Shown in pieces: positions 9,053-18,670 of a stretch of 64,000 bases of DNA; position 1 is the first letter of the stretch, and the number at the start of each line of letters is the position of its first letter. The position numbers and the translations under genes are program-made. The notes under the pieces were generated by a model that was not told the DNA's origin, did not search any database, and saw only the letters and a list, made by a program, of their open reading frames with translations. Source of the DNA: Chitinophaga skermanii (GTDB taxonomy: Bacteria; Bacteroidota; Bacteroidia; Chitinophagales; Chitinophagaceae); assembly GCF_003259335.1 (NCBI RefSeq), contig NZ_QLLL01000011.1:100593-164592 (forward strand), in the 5' to 3' direction.

Positions 9053-9174
9053 TATATATACCATGTATTTGGGTGGTTTTGGAGTGGTACCTGGCAGCTT
9101 TTGGGAAAAATGAAGGAAGGATGTTGTTGATCGTGCCATTTTTGCCGGTGTTCGTTTGAAAGTTATGTACATAA

Positions 9175-9205
9175 AAAAAGAGGATACCCAAGGCATCCTC
9201 TTTTT
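9175..9205 (-). terminator. Terminator of the peptide transporter gene
   Basis: AAAAAGAGGAT pairs with ATCCTCTTTTT around a 9-base loop, 20 bases past the transporter stop. It is symmetrical enough to work in both directions. Confidence 0.85.
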
Positions 9206-9224
9206 CATTTTTATCGCTAAGTGC

Positions 9225-10865
9225 TTAGTGACTATATTCTTTGAAAATCCTATTTAACCAGCGAAGCATTAAGAAAATGCCGAGAGCAGCAATACCCAAT
9301 AACGCGAAGTTTACAAGGAAGTAGTTGGCTTTATTGTCGTATTTGTCCCAAAGCGTAGCGAGTACACCCGATAGTTTGTTCCCCATGGAGATAGATAAGA
9401 ACCAACCGCCCATCATCAACGCCGTAATGCGTGGAGGAGAAAGCTTAGATACAAGTGATAAACCCATTGGGCTAAGGAACAATTCCCCAAGCGTGATAAC
9501 ACCGTAGCAACCAACAAGCCACCATGGAGAAGCTTTGATTTCACCGTTATGGCAATAGTAAACGGCAGCGATCATCATGAATGTGGATAAGGCTGAGATT
9601 AATAGGCCATAAGCGATTTTGCTAGGTGTAGAAGGCTCTTTGCCGCGGCGACGAAGAAGTGCGAAGAAACCTACTACAAGCGGCGTTAAGGTTAATACGA
9701 AGAATGGGTTGATCGATTGGAACAACTCGGTATTAACAAGACTGATGCTAGCATCTTTCGGCGGCATTTTTTCCGCTTGTAGGTTTTTGAAGTAGGGATC
9801 AAGACCAATTTCTTTAACTGGTTTGCCATCAGCATCTTTTACAACACGGAATTCTTTATCGTACACCGTTACTTCTTTCTCGGTGTTGGTAACGGTTTGT
9901 GCGAGTTTCAACGAAGATACCGGGCCTTCAATAGCGGCAGGGATTTCGCGATCTGTATAATATTGCGCCCATGTAGTGAGGGCAGAACCGTTTTGTTTGA
10001 AAACCGACCAGAACAAGGCCGATACTGCAAATACAGTAAGCAAGGCTTTCAATGGTGGTTTTTCTGCCGGGGCTGCTTTACGAAGCAAGTTAACAAAGAA
10101 GTAAATAATTGGGATACAAGCGAATAAGAATGCATCGGTAGAATCTGAACCAAGGATCGTACCCGGAATAATCCAACCAATTACACCCGCTACTAATGCA
10201 GGAATAAATACCTGCGATAGAATTTGCGACATAGGCATGTCGGTCGGCTGCGTTGGCTTTAATACATCGGCTTCTTTATAATGTTTCTTACCCAATACAA
10301 AAATAATTACCCCTAAGAACATACCGATACCGGCTGCAATAAAGGCCGCACCCCAACCAATAGAGTTGCGTAAGTAAGCCGCGAAGAAGTTACAAATGAA
10401 AGCACCAATGTTAATACCAAAATAGAAGATATTATAACCGGCGTCTTTATTGGCTTTGAACTCGGGCTTGTTATAAGTATTACCCAATAAGGTAGAAATG
10501 TTCGGCTTAAATAAACCATTCCCCAAACACAACAAGGCCAAGGATAAATAAAATACAATCTCGTTATGTACGGCCAAACCAATGTAACCTATACCCATTA
10601 AGATACCACCAATAATGATGGATTTTCCATAACCCAATACCCGGTCGGCTAATAACCCGCCTACAAACGGCGTTAAGTAAACAAAGGCTAAATAGGTGCC
10701 GTAAATGTCAACCGCTTTCGCATTGTCCATTCCCCAACCACCTTTTTCGGTGTCTACTAAAAATAACCATAGGATACCGAGTAGCAAGTAAAATCCAAAA
10801 CGCTCCCACATTTCTGATAGGAATAGGTAGGGCAGCGCCGCAGGGTGTTTCCTGTTCGATGGCAT
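9225..10865 (-). CDS. POT/PTR2-family peptide MFS transporter
   Basis: A proton-coupled oligopeptide importer of the inner membrane. The 546 residues show the family's N-terminal SEMWERFGFYLLLGI, containing the ExxER proton-coupling motif in helix 1, then FVYLTPFVGGLLADRVLG, the second signature FYFGINIGAFI, and the C-terminal ELFLSPMGLSLVSKL-P motif. A hydrophilic loop of about 80 residues (about 300-380) interrupts the helices, as often seen in Bacteroidota members. Its substrates should be di- and tripeptides, which would match the exported S46 dipeptidyl-peptidase encoded at 42363. It diverges from the Gfo/Idh/MocA gene. Confidence 0.93.
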   Translation of the reverse strand: MPSNRKHPAALPYLFLSEMWERFGFYLLLGILWLFLVDTEKGGWGMDNAKAVDIYGTYLAFVYLTPFVGGLLADRVLGYGKSIIIGGILMGIGYIGLAVHNEIVFYLSLALLCLGNGLFKPNISTLLGNTYNKPEFKANKDAGYNIFYFGINIGAFICNFFAAYLRNSIGWGAAFIAAGIGMFLGVIIFVLGKKHYKEADVLKPTQPTDMPMSQILSQVFIPALVAGVIGWIIPGTILGSDSTDAFLFACIPIIYFFVNLLRKAAPAEKPPLKALLTVFAVSALFWSVFKQNGSALTTWAQYYTDREIPAAIEGPVSSLKLAQTVTNTEKEVTVYDKEFRVVKDADGKPVKEIGLDPYFKNLQAEKMPPKDASISLVNTELFQSINPFFVLTLTPLVVGFFALLRRRGKEPSTPSKIAYGLLISALSTFMMIAAVYYCHNGEIKASPWWLVGCYGVITLGELFLSPMGLSLVSKLSPPRITALMMGGWFLSISMGNKLSGVLATLWDKYDNKANYFLVNFALLGIAALGIFLMLRWLNRIFKEYSH

Positions 10866-10928
10866 ATAAGTTGATTGTGTTTTGGTGAAAAATTAAAAAT
10901 AGTAAAGATTCCCCAATCACAGCCTGCA

Positions 10929-10974
10929 TTTGCGACGCTAAGATTGTATTTATTTTTTTAACAATCGTCGCAAA
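10929..10974. promoter_or_regulatory. Inverted repeat between divergent genes
   Basis: TTTGCGACG at 10929-10937 pairs with CGTCGCAAA at 10966-10974, and ATTGT with ACAAT inside it. It lies in the 216-base gap between the divergent transporter and Gfo/Idh/MocA genes. It could be an operator or a cruciform. It is not followed by a T run, so it is a poor terminator. Confidence 0.4.
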
Positions 10975-11081
10975 CCCTTTATAATCCTACATGTAAAGGA
11001 ATTATTACCTTTCTCGCCATTCATAATTCTTATTATAATTTTTTTCGATTTTCTTTTATATTGAAAAAAATTTTCCACACA

Positions 11082-12524
11082 ATGGCTCAAGAGAAAAACA
11101 ATGCTGGTGACCAATCCCGCCGCAATTTCCTTAAGAACGGCGCATTGGCTGCTGCCGGTTTTATGATCGTTCCACGTCACGTACTTGGCGGTAGAGGATA
11201 TGTTGCTCCCAGTGATCGCTTGCTCATTGCAGGCATCGGTGTTGGCGGTAAAGGTGAAAGCGATATCCACGAATTTTCAAAAGGTAATGCCGATATCGCG
11301 TTCCTATGCGATGTAGATGAACGTCGTGCAGCTACTTCCGTGAAAAGATTCCCGAAAGCAAAATTCTACAAAGACTACCGCGAAATGCTTGATAAAGAGC
11401 ATAAAAATTTCGACGCAGTCTCTGTTTCAACTCCCGACCATAACCACGCCGTTCAAGCAATGGCTGCTATGCAGTTAGGTAAACACGTGTATGTGCAAAA
11501 ACCACTTACACACGACATCTACGAAGCGCGCATGCTTACAGAAGCTGCGAACAAATATAAAGTGGTAACGCAAATGGGTAACCAAGGTTCATCAGGCGAC
11601 GGTGTTCGTCAATTGATGGAATGGTACAATGCAGGTTTAATCGGTGATGTACACACGGTATATTGCTGGACCGATCGCCCAGTTTGGCCACAAGGTATTC
11701 CTTGGAATGCAAATAAAGCAGAAGTACCTAAAGAACTCGATTGGGATCTTTGGTTAGGTACTGCTCCTTATAAAGATTACGTAGATAAACTCGTTCCATT
11801 TAACTGGCGCGGTTGGTGGGATTACGGTACAGGTGCTCTCGGCGATATGGGTTGCCACATTATCGAACCGCCTTTCCGTGTGCTCGGCCTCGGTTATCCT
11901 ACCGATGTTGAATGCTCTGTTGGTAGCGTATATGTAGATGAATTCAAACGCGGTTACTTCCCAGAAAGCTGCCCTCCATCTAGCCACGTTACAATGACGT
12001 TCAAAAACAAGAAAGGAAAAGACATCAAGTTACATTGGATGGATGGTGGTATTCAACCTACTCGCCCAGAAGAACTCGGACCAAACGAGAAAATGGGTGA
12101 CGGTGGTAACGGCGCCTTGTTCATTGGTTCTAAAGGTAAAATGATGTGCGGTACTTACGGTATCAACCCTCAATTGTTGCCAACTTCTAAAACAGCCACT
12201 ACGAAAGTGAAACAAACGATCGCTCGCGTTCCAGAAGGTCACTACGTACAATGGGTAAATGCTTGCTTGGCAGGTTACGGTAAAAAAGAGCTAAGCTCTC
12301 CATTTGAAATCGCCGGCCCGTTAACAGAAACAATCCTTATGGGTAACTTGGCAATCCGTAGCTTCGACATTCGTAAGCCACGCACAACCGGTAACGGTTT
12401 CGATTACCCAGGTCGTTACATCAAATTATTATGGGATGGTCAAAACATGAAGATCACCAACTTCGACGAAGCGAATCAGTTCGTGAAACGCCAATACCGT
12501 CAAGGTTGGAGCTTGGGTGTATAA
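11082..12524 (+). CDS. Tat-exported Gfo/Idh/MocA family oxidoreductase
   Basis: A 480-residue NAD(P)-dependent dehydrogenase-like protein, probably acting on sugars or sugar derivatives in the periplasm. The ATG at 11082 is chosen over an in-frame TTG at 11061 because it gives a standard Tat signal: SRRNFLK at residues 12-18, then a short hydrophobic stretch. The Rossmann fold begins LLIAGIGVGGKG; VQKPLTHDIYEAR carries the lysine of the family's EKP motif, although Glu is replaced by Gln. GDMGCHIIEPPFRVL carries the catalytic-site His. Many Bacteroidota members with Tat signals keep their cofactor tightly bound. Nearby GMC dehydrogenase genes suggest a link to keto-sugar metabolism, by inference only. 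Confidence 0.9.
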   Translation: MAQEKNNAGDQSRRNFLKNGALAAAGFMIVPRHVLGGRGYVAPSDRLLIAGIGVGGKGESDIHEFSKGNADIAFLCDVDERRAATSVKRFPKAKFYKDYREMLDKEHKNFDAVSVSTPDHNHAVQAMAAMQLGKHVYVQKPLTHDIYEARMLTEAANKYKVVTQMGNQGSSGDGVRQLMEWYNAGLIGDVHTVYCWTDRPVWPQGIPWNANKAEVPKELDWDLWLGTAPYKDYVDKLVPFNWRGWWDYGTGALGDMGCHIIEPPFRVLGLGYPTDVECSVGSVYVDEFKRGYFPESCPPSSHVTMTFKNKKGKDIKLHWMDGGIQPTRPEELGPNEKMGDGGNGALFIGSKGKMMCGTYGINPQLLPTSKTATTKVKQTIARVPEGHYVQWVNACLAGYGKKELSSPFEIAGPLTETILMGNLAIRSFDIRKPRTTGNGFDYPGRYIKLLWDGQNMKITNFDEANQFVKRQYRQGWSLGV

Positions 12525-12548
12525 GCCAACTCGAAACATATGTAATAG

Positions 12549-12580
12549 AAAAAACCTCTCTACCGGTAGAGAGGTTTTTT
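12549..12580 (+). terminator. Terminator with CTCTACCGGTAGAG core
   Basis: A perfect 32-base palindrome: six A, CCTCTCTACC, GGTAGAGAGG, six T. It lies 24 bases after the oxidoreductase stop. It belongs to the recurrent hairpin family discussed in the findings. Confidence 0.9.
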
Positions 12581-12655
12581 TATGTGGTTGAGCGTAGGCA
12601 CACGCATGTAGCATTGTTGCGACGCTCCGTTCAATGGTTATTTCGCTATTGAACT

Positions 12656-13387
12656 TTATTTTTTCGCATCGCGGGACAACAAGTTATTGGCCACTACTTT
12701 CTCCATAAGCGCATCCCGTAAAGCCCTGCTTACCGGGATTTCGTGGTTCGGCACGCGGATGATATTGCCTTCAATGAGTTGTATAAAATCCAAGTTCACT
12801 ACAAACGATTTATGTACGCGCATAAAGTTTCCTGTTTGCAATGTTTCTTCGGCGGCCTTCATGGAAATATGTACCGTGAACTTCTTCGTGGTGGTGTATA
12901 CGTGTATGTAGTTCTGCATGCCTTCTAAGAAAACGATTTCGTTTAGCATCACTTTCTCGAGTGCTTGGTTGTTCTTTAAGAAGATATACCCCGGTACGCT
13001 GGTTTTATTCGTTACAGCGTGTTGCAAGAGTAGATAATCGCGGGCTTTGTTCACCGCTTTTAAGAAGCGTTCCGGCGAAATGGGCTTCAATAAGTAATCT
13101 AGCACGTCCAACCGGAACCCATCCAACGCATACTCCGCGTAAGCAGTTGTTAAGATTGTAATGGGAGGATTTGATAAAGCCTCCAAGAAGGCTAAACCGG
13201 TTATGCGAGGCATGTTAATATCCAAAAACATCAAGTCAACCGTATGCTGCTGCAAGGCGGTTTGTGCCGACATAGCATTTTTAAAACTGCCCACCAGCTC
13301 CAAGAAATCGAATTCTTCTACTAATTGCTCCATACCTTCGCGGGCAAGGGCTTCGTCATCGACAATTATACAGCGTATTTTTTCCAT
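12656..13387 (-). CDS. LytTR-family response regulator
   Basis: A 243-residue transcription regulator. The receiver domain (about 1-120) has the acidic pair in VDDE (residues 10-11), phospho-acceptor Asp56 in FLDINMP, the switch Thr in LTTAY and Lys in YLLKPI. The LytTR DNA-binding domain (about 135-235) shows IVFLEGMQNYIHVYT and FMRVHKSFVVN. It overlaps the end of the kinase gene upstream by 22 bases, so the two are translated together. The target is unknown; the neighbouring beta-barrel gene is a candidate. Confidence 0.93.
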   Translation of the reverse strand: MEKIRCIIVDDEALAREGMEQLVEEFDFLELVGSFKNAMSAQTALQQHTVDLMFLDINMPRITGLAFLEALSNPPITILTTAYAEYALDGFRLDVLDYLLKPISPERFLKAVNKARDYLLLQHAVTNKTSVPGYIFLKNNQALEKVMLNEIVFLEGMQNYIHVYTTTKKFTVHISMKAAEETLQTGNFMRVHKSFVVNLDFIQLIEGNIIRVPNHEIPVSRALRDALMEKVVANNLLSRDAKK

Positions 13388-14406
13388 GAGGCTTCCAGCT
13401 CTAAGGTGAGTGTAATAATGAATAAACCGGCTTCTTTTACAATCGTTAATTCGTGCTTACCTGGGTATAATAAGGCCAATCTTTTTTGCACATTTTCTAA
13501 CCCAATACCGCCCGGCAAACCAGTTGGAACGGGTACTTCATCCACACTATTCACCACGCGCATCACAACCTGCTGTTGGTGCCTTTGCATGGTAATGCGA
13601 ATGAAATTATAATCCAACCGCTCGCGGCTCACATGTTTAAACGCGTTTTCCACAAAGGGCGACAATATAAACGGGGCTACTACCAGGTTGTCGGTATTGT
13701 CGAGCCACTGGCAATCCACGTTAATATCATTTCCCCAGCGCACCATTTCCACGTTCACATAGTTCTTTATATAACCAATTTCTTCACTGAGCAATATATA
13801 AGCTTTGCTACTGTCGTACAATTGGTGGCGCAACATATCCGAAAATTTCAATAACACGGAAGAGGCTTGTTGCGGGTCTTTCTTTTGTAAGACGTGGATG
13901 CTGTTGATAACGTTGAACAAGAAATGTGGATTTAATTGATCGCGGAGTAGCTTTAGTTCGGCCTCCAAATGGGCTGTTTGCAAGTCGGCGTGCTTTTTCT
14001 CCACGATCAAATGCTCTTTATAAAACCTCAATCCACAAATGCCACCGGTTATTAACACCGAGCTTACCGTAAGTCCAATGCTTTTTGCGAAGAAGGGCTT
14101 ATTGTCGGGAAGAATAAACGAATCGAAGAGGGTAAATAACATGCCCATGCAAAAGCTGGTGAACAAGAAAACCGACATGAAAATCCAATACTGCTTTTTC
14201 TGCATGAAACGCGGCAAGGCTATATCGGCCAAGAAGTGAGAGAATACCATGGCAATGCCCACCATAATAAGTGTGTATAAAATGGAAGTACGCAAGTGCA
14301 TCGTCGTATGAATCAGTACAGATGAAAAGATACTCAATGCCAATAGTATCCACACAAAAGCCCATAAAGGCCAGAGTTGCAGCTTTTTTTCCTTTCGCAT
14401 AAGCAT
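13366..14406 (-). CDS. LytS-type sensor histidine kinase
   Basis: A 346-residue inner-membrane kinase. About four transmembrane helices (roughly residues 12-35, 40-62, 73-95 and 108-126) precede a short coiled coil. His161 lies in the His_kinase motif QLNPHFLFNVINSIHVLQ, which is diagnostic for LytS/YehU-type kinases. The ATPase part shows PFILSPFVENAFKH (N box) and GIGLENVQKRL (G box). There is no periplasmic sensor domain, so the signal must be sensed in the membrane. ATG codons at 14406 and 14400 are both possible starts. The partner is the LytTR regulator overlapping its 3 prime end. Confidence 0.92.
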   Translation of the reverse strand: MLMRKEKKLQLWPLWAFVWILLALSIFSSVLIHTTMHLRTSILYTLIMVGIAMVFSHFLADIALPRFMQKKQYWIFMSVFLFTSFCMGMLFTLFDSFILPDNKPFFAKSIGLTVSSVLITGGICGLRFYKEHLIVEKKHADLQTAHLEAELKLLRDQLNPHFLFNVINSIHVLQKKDPQQASSVLLKFSDMLRHQLYDSSKAYILLSEEIGYIKNYVNVEMVRWGNDINVDCQWLDNTDNLVVAPFILSPFVENAFKHVSRERLDYNFIRITMQRHQQQVVMRVVNSVDEVPVPTGLPGGIGLENVQKRLALLYPGKHELTIVKEAGLFIITLTLELEASWKKYAV

Positions 14407-14427
14407 GGTTTAACGAGGCAAAATTAC

Positions 14428-15360
14428 TTATTGTGGTTTGAAGTGGAATCGAATACCTGCATTCACATACCAACCCGTGGCTAAACGGTGTTCTGGCTTG
14501 GTGGAAAATATGTTGGAGATACTTTTCGAACGGTAATCTACACTTCGTAACAAAGCGGCACCACCAGATACATTCAGGCTTAAGAATCTCGTTAAAAACA
14601 AAGTATTTTCTATACCCGTGGTAACTTCCCGGTAAGCCATGAGTCGTTCGTTATCGGGGCGGTTTTCGATATCATACGATCCACCATTCAAGCGCAAAGC
14701 CAAGGCGGCCTCATACAATTGGTGCACACGGTAGCTGGCGCGGATACCTTCGGGAATGGCGATTTGTAAATCGATTTTACTATTGGTTTTGTACTTCACC
14801 ATTAAAGCAGGTAAGATCATGGGGGTACCAAAAGTGTTTGTTAACACACCACCAATGCCATAAGAGAAACGCTTGTTGTGCTGCTTGATGAAGATCACAC
14901 CACCATTGATGAATACATCGTTGTAGGTAATCGCTTCCATATCGGTATACACCCCGGCCGATAACATGGCCATTAACGACCAGTTATTGCGCAAGTTGCG
15001 GATATGCTGAATGCCGATACTACCACCGGCCAGTTCTTTCGGCATAATGGATTTTTCGTAGAGTTGGTTGTTGAAGGTAAGGTAGCTGCCTTCCATGCCT
15101 AGGTTCCAAATGCGCACCTTCCCAGTGGCAGTATCGATGTTGCTAGATAGTTGGAAAAAAGCCGACCCGGAATAGCGCCTAGTAGAACTGTTGGCAGGCA
15201 TTTTCACAGAATCTTCTGGCCGTATGTAGTGCGTAGCCGGCAAATAATCTGCCTGGAAAGAAATGCCGGGGCCACTTAAACTAGGCCCAGCTTGGGCAAA
15301 CAAAGAGGATGAGAAGAGGAGTAATACCCCTACAAGAAGCAAGCATGGCGATAATTTCAT
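14428..15360 (-). CDS. Predicted outer-membrane beta-barrel protein (DUF6268-like)
   Basis: A 310-residue exported protein. The ATG at 15358-15360 gives a good signal peptide (KLSPCLLLVGVLLLFSSSLF-AQA); an upstream in-frame ATG would spoil it. The body alternates short amphipathic strands with polar turns (WNLGMEGSYLTFNN, SLMAMLSAGVYTD, FSYGIGGVLTNTFG) and ends in GIRFHFKPQ, a barrel-like terminal strand. The pattern resembles DUF6268 outer-membrane proteins. It lies 22 bases upstream of the LytS-type kinase on the same strand, so the three genes probably form one operon and the barrel may be part of the signalling circuit. Confidence 0.7.
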   Translation of the reverse strand: MKLSPCLLLVGVLLLFSSSLFAQAGPSLSGPGISFQADYLPATHYIRPEDSVKMPANSSTRRYSGSAFFQLSSNIDTATGKVRIWNLGMEGSYLTFNNQLYEKSIMPKELAGGSIGIQHIRNLRNNWSLMAMLSAGVYTDMEAITYNDVFINGGVIFIKQHNKRFSYGIGGVLTNTFGTPMILPALMVKYKTNSKIDLQIAIPEGIRASYRVHQLYEAALALRLNGGSYDIENRPDNERLMAYREVTTGIENTLFLTRFLSLNVSGGAALLRSVDYRSKSISNIFSTKPEHRLATGWYVNAGIRFHFKPQ

Positions 15361-15493
15361 GATAGTATGATTGTTTTGTTGCACGAAATAACGCTATGGT
15401 GGCTGCTTTAAGGGATCTGTTTGATCAGTTGCAGGGGAGTGTTGACTAACGGCTGAATTACGTACACTTCTTGAAAACAGGTAGGCATAAAAA

Positions 15494-15518
15494 AACCGGC
15501 TCTATTGTAGAGCCGGTT
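15494..15518 (-). terminator. Terminator of typA
   Basis: AACCGGCTCTA pairs perfectly with TAGAGCCGGTT around TTG. Read leftward, a T run follows. It lies 23 bases past the typA stop. Confidence 0.9.
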
Positions 15519-15540
15519 CCTTTGTATATCGTTAAAGCAA

Positions 15541-17349
15541 TTAAGCTTCTGCTTTCATTGATTTAGCTTGACGTTTACGATCTTCCTCATTCAACAATAC
15601 TTTACGCATGCGGATGAAGTTAGGTGTAACCTCGATACATTCGTCGTGCTGGATGTACTCCATACATTCTTCCAACGTCATCAACGTTTTAGGCGCGATG
15701 TTGGTAGCAGCATCAGAACCGCTTGCACGCATGTTCGTCAACTTCTTACCTTCATTTGGATTTACAACGAGGTCACCAGGTTTGTTGTTTTCACCGATGA
15801 TCATACCTTGGTATACTTCTTCTCCTGGATCTACGAAGAAGAAACCACGATCTTGCAATTTATCCAAAGAGTAACCAGTAGTAGTACCCGCTTCTTTAGA
15901 AAGCAATACACCGTTGTTACGGCCAGGGATAACACCTTTCCAAGCTTTATAATCGATGAAACGGTGTGCCATAACTGCTTCACCTTGTGTAGCAGTTAAC
16001 ATTTGCGTACGTAAACCGATCAAACCACGTGAAGGAATTTCGAATTCCAAGTGTTGCATATCGCCTTTGGTTTCCATGATTAACATTTCACCTTTACGAC
16101 GAGTTACTAAGTCGATTACTTTAGAAGCGAATTCCTCTGGAACGTCTACTACCAAGTTTTCGTATGGTTCGCATTTCTTACCGTCGATGGTTTTGATGAT
16201 AACTTGTGGTTGACCAACAGTTAATTCATAACCTTCACGACGCATCGTTTCGATCAATACACCTAAGTGAAGGATACCACGACCATATACTAAGAAGCTA
16301 TCAGCTGAATCTGTGTCAACAACACGGAGGGCCAAGTTCTTTTCTAATTCTTTGGTAAGACGATCACGGATGTGACGGCTAGTTACGAATTTACCATCTC
16401 TACCGAAGAAAGGAGAGTTGTTGATACCGAACACCATGTTCATGGTTGGTTCATCAACAGAGATAACTGGTAATGCTTCTGGATTTTCGAAGTCAGCAAT
16501 GGTGTCACCAATACCGAAATCTTCGATACCTACAACAGCACAAATATCACCTGCTAATACTTCAGTTACTTTCTTTTTACCTAAGGCTTCGAAAGTATAT
16601 AATTCACGAACACGTGTTTTAACTACAGAACCGTCAGCTTTCATCAAAGAAATAGGTTGGTTTTCTTTGATAGAACCGCGGGTTACTCTACCGATAGCGA
16701 TACGGCCAAGGAAAGTAGAGTAATCAAGAGAAGTGATCTGCATTTGCAAAGTACCTTCATCGAATTTCGGCGCTGGTACGTGCTTTAAGATACCTTCTAA
16801 TAATGGAACGATGTCTTCTGAAGGAGTGAGTGAATCATTGAACCAACCATTTTTACCAGAACCATAGTAAGTTGGGAAGTTCAATTGATCTTCTGTTGCA
16901 TCCAAGTTGAAGAATAAATCGAATACAGCATCGTGTACTTCGTCTGGGCGACAGTTAGGCTTATCTACTTTGTTGATAACAACAATTGGTTTCAAATTTA
17001 ATTGCAAAGCTTTTTGCAATACGAAACGCGTTTGTGGCATCGGACCTTCGAAAGCATCCACCAACAAAATAACGCCATCCGCCATTTTCAATACACGTTC
17101 AACCTCACCACCAAAGTCGGCGTGGCCTGGAGTATCGATAACGTTAATTTTTACACCATTGAATTCTACAGACACGTTTTTACTTAAGATGGTGATACCA
17201 CGCTCTCTTTCGAGGTCGTTGTTATCCATGATAAGTTCGCCTGTTTCTTGGTTCGACCTGAAAACGTTTGTTTGGTGTAAAATTTTATCCACCAAGGTAG
17301 TTTTCCCGTGATCTACGTGCGCAATAATCGCGATGTTTCTTATTTGCAT
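15541..17349 (-). CDS. typA: Ribosome-associated GTPase TypA/BipA
   Basis: A translational GTPase important for 50S assembly and stress or cold growth. The ATG at 17347-17349 gives the canonical MQIRNIAIIAHVDHGKTTL; the reading frame stays open 90 bases further but that stretch holds the promoter. The 602 residues show G1 AHVDHGKT, the switch-I ERERGITI, G3 DTPGHADFGGEVERV, G4 NKVDKP, then domain II, EF-G-like domains III and V and the TypA-specific C-terminal domain with GRNNGVLLS. Length and motifs are normal. Confidence 0.97.
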   Translation of the reverse strand: MQIRNIAIIAHVDHGKTTLVDKILHQTNVFRSNQETGELIMDNNDLERERGITILSKNVSVEFNGVKINVIDTPGHADFGGEVERVLKMADGVILLVDAFEGPMPQTRFVLQKALQLNLKPIVVINKVDKPNCRPDEVHDAVFDLFFNLDATEDQLNFPTYYGSGKNGWFNDSLTPSEDIVPLLEGILKHVPAPKFDEGTLQMQITSLDYSTFLGRIAIGRVTRGSIKENQPISLMKADGSVVKTRVRELYTFEALGKKKVTEVLAGDICAVVGIEDFGIGDTIADFENPEALPVISVDEPTMNMVFGINNSPFFGRDGKFVTSRHIRDRLTKELEKNLALRVVDTDSADSFLVYGRGILHLGVLIETMRREGYELTVGQPQVIIKTIDGKKCEPYENLVVDVPEEFASKVIDLVTRRKGEMLIMETKGDMQHLEFEIPSRGLIGLRTQMLTATQGEAVMAHRFIDYKAWKGVIPGRNNGVLLSKEAGTTTGYSLDKLQDRGFFFVDPGEEVYQGMIIGENNKPGDLVVNPNEGKKLTNMRASGSDAATNIAPKTLMTLEECMEYIQHDECIEVTPNFIRMRKVLLNEEDRKRQAKSMKAEA

Positions 17350-17668
17350 AATTAATATCTTGCTTTTGGCTGATCGTAAACCAACACAGATCGTCCTGTT
17401 ATGGGTAAAAATCGGGCAGCCCTTCAAAAGAAGGCGCAAAGGTACAAAAAAGCTTGGAAATCGCAGGAGATATGCTTTAAATAAATGTAATCATTTGTTA
17501 AACTCACGCGAAAGCGCTATTACCACATGGTTTCCAGGGAATTACCCCAGACAGAAAATTGTATACTTTCTTATTTGCATGTGATATTATAGGCATGCAA
17601 AATCTCCTATTTTTCAGCATTATTTTTGCTCGATTACCAGTATTTGAATCCATAAAATACACGCACAA
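17350..17668. other. Divergent gap between typA and an alpha/beta hydrolase gene
   Basis: 319 bases without a gene. It holds the typA promoter (17437-17444). The rest shows no repeat, hairpin or clear promoter for the rightward gene. Confidence 0.5.
17437..17444 (-). promoter_or_regulatory. typA promoter -7 element
   Basis: On the minus strand this reads TACCTTTG, an exact TAnnTTTG match, 88 bases upstream of the typA start and followed by GCGCC. The -33 TTTG is not exact. Confidence 0.55.
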
Positions 17669-18670
17669 ATGCTCGGAAAAAACCTACTGGCAGCTTGCTG
17701 CTCCATTCTAATCTTAGGATCGGCAACCCAGGCACAACAAATTCCTCCGCAAGACAGTATCCTGTCAACCTACCAATATCCTTTTCCCGTACATTCCATT
17801 ACGCTTCATATACAAGAACAAGCCCTGCACATGGCCTATATGGATGTACAACCCACTGCTCCCAATGGCAAAACCATTCTCTTACTGCACGGTAAAAACT
17901 TCAATGCCGCCTATTGGGACAGTACCGCTATGAGCCTCCGCGACGCCGGCTTCCGGGTAATTATGCCGGATCAAATAGGGTTCGGGAAATCGTCGAAACC
18001 GCCTCATTTTCAATATTCCTTCCAACAGCTGGCCCAAAACACCAAAGCGCTGTTAGACGCGCTCCATATCAATAAAACCGCCGTACTCGGCCACTCCATG
18101 GGCGGCATGCTGGCTACCCGCTTCGCCCTGATGTACCCACAAGTAACTGAAAAACTCATCTTGGAAAATCCCATCGGCCTGGAAGATTGGAAAACAGTTG
18201 TGCCCTACCAATCGGTCGACCAATGGTATAAAGGGGAATTAACCCAAGACTACGAGAAAATAAAGAAATACCAACTAGAGAACTACTATGCCGGTGTATG
18301 GACGCCTAATTTCGAGAAATGGGCCAAGCTCTTGGCCGCATGGACGGAAGGGAACGACTACAAGTTGGTGGCCTGGAATGCCGCGCTTACATACGATATG
18401 ATCTTTACACAGCCCGTGTATTACGAGTTTGAAAACCTACAAATGCCTACACTCCTTATTATTGGCCAGCGCGATAGAACAGCCTTAGGTAAAGCCAGCG
18501 TTCCGGAAAATGTGCGTAAAACCTTGGGCAATTACCCCGAATTGGGTAAAGCCGTAGCGAAAAGAATACCTCATGCGCAATTAGTGCCCATAGCTGGGGT
18601 AGGACACCTACCGCATATCGAGGCATTTAAGCAGTTTATAGAGCCGTTGAGAGCGTTTTTATTACAGTAA
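17669..18670 (+). CDS. Exported alpha/beta hydrolase
   Basis: A 333-residue serine hydrolase with a signal peptide ending near QAQQ (about residue 24). Catalytic Ser sits in the nucleophile elbow GHSMGG, Asp in IIGQRDRTA and His in GVGHLPHIE; the oxyanion region is LLHGKNFNAAYW. This order and spacing fit the epoxide-hydrolase/haloperoxidase-like branch, but no substrate can be inferred. The stop codon directly abuts the stop of the convergent patatin gene, with no gap between. Confidence 0.88.
   Translation: MLGKNLLAACCSILILGSATQAQQIPPQDSILSTYQYPFPVHSITLHIQEQALHMAYMDVQPTAPNGKTILLLHGKNFNAAYWDSTAMSLRDAGFRVIMPDQIGFGKSSKPPHFQYSFQQLAQNTKALLDALHINKTAVLGHSMGGMLATRFALMYPQVTEKLILENPIGLEDWKTVVPYQSVDQWYKGELTQDYEKIKKYQLENYYAGVWTPNFEKWAKLLAAWTEGNDYKLVAWNAALTYDMIFTQPVYYEFENLQMPTLLIIGQRDRTALGKASVPENVRKTLGNYPELGKAVAKRIPHAQLVPIAGVGHLPHIEAFKQFIEPLRAFLLQ

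Larger units (their letters stand above)
8703..9224. other. Convergent gap with two terminators and an 11-bp repeat array
   Basis: No gene is visible. The gap holds the terminator of the dehydrogenase operon (8796-8829), a tandem repeat array (8987-9052) and the terminator of the peptide transporter (9175-9205). Bases 8831-8986 show nothing recognisable. Confidence 0.6.

Noticed and set aside
15541..17439. Longer 632-residue form of TypA
   Set aside because: The extra codons contain the likely promoter, and all family members start at MQIRN-like sequence.
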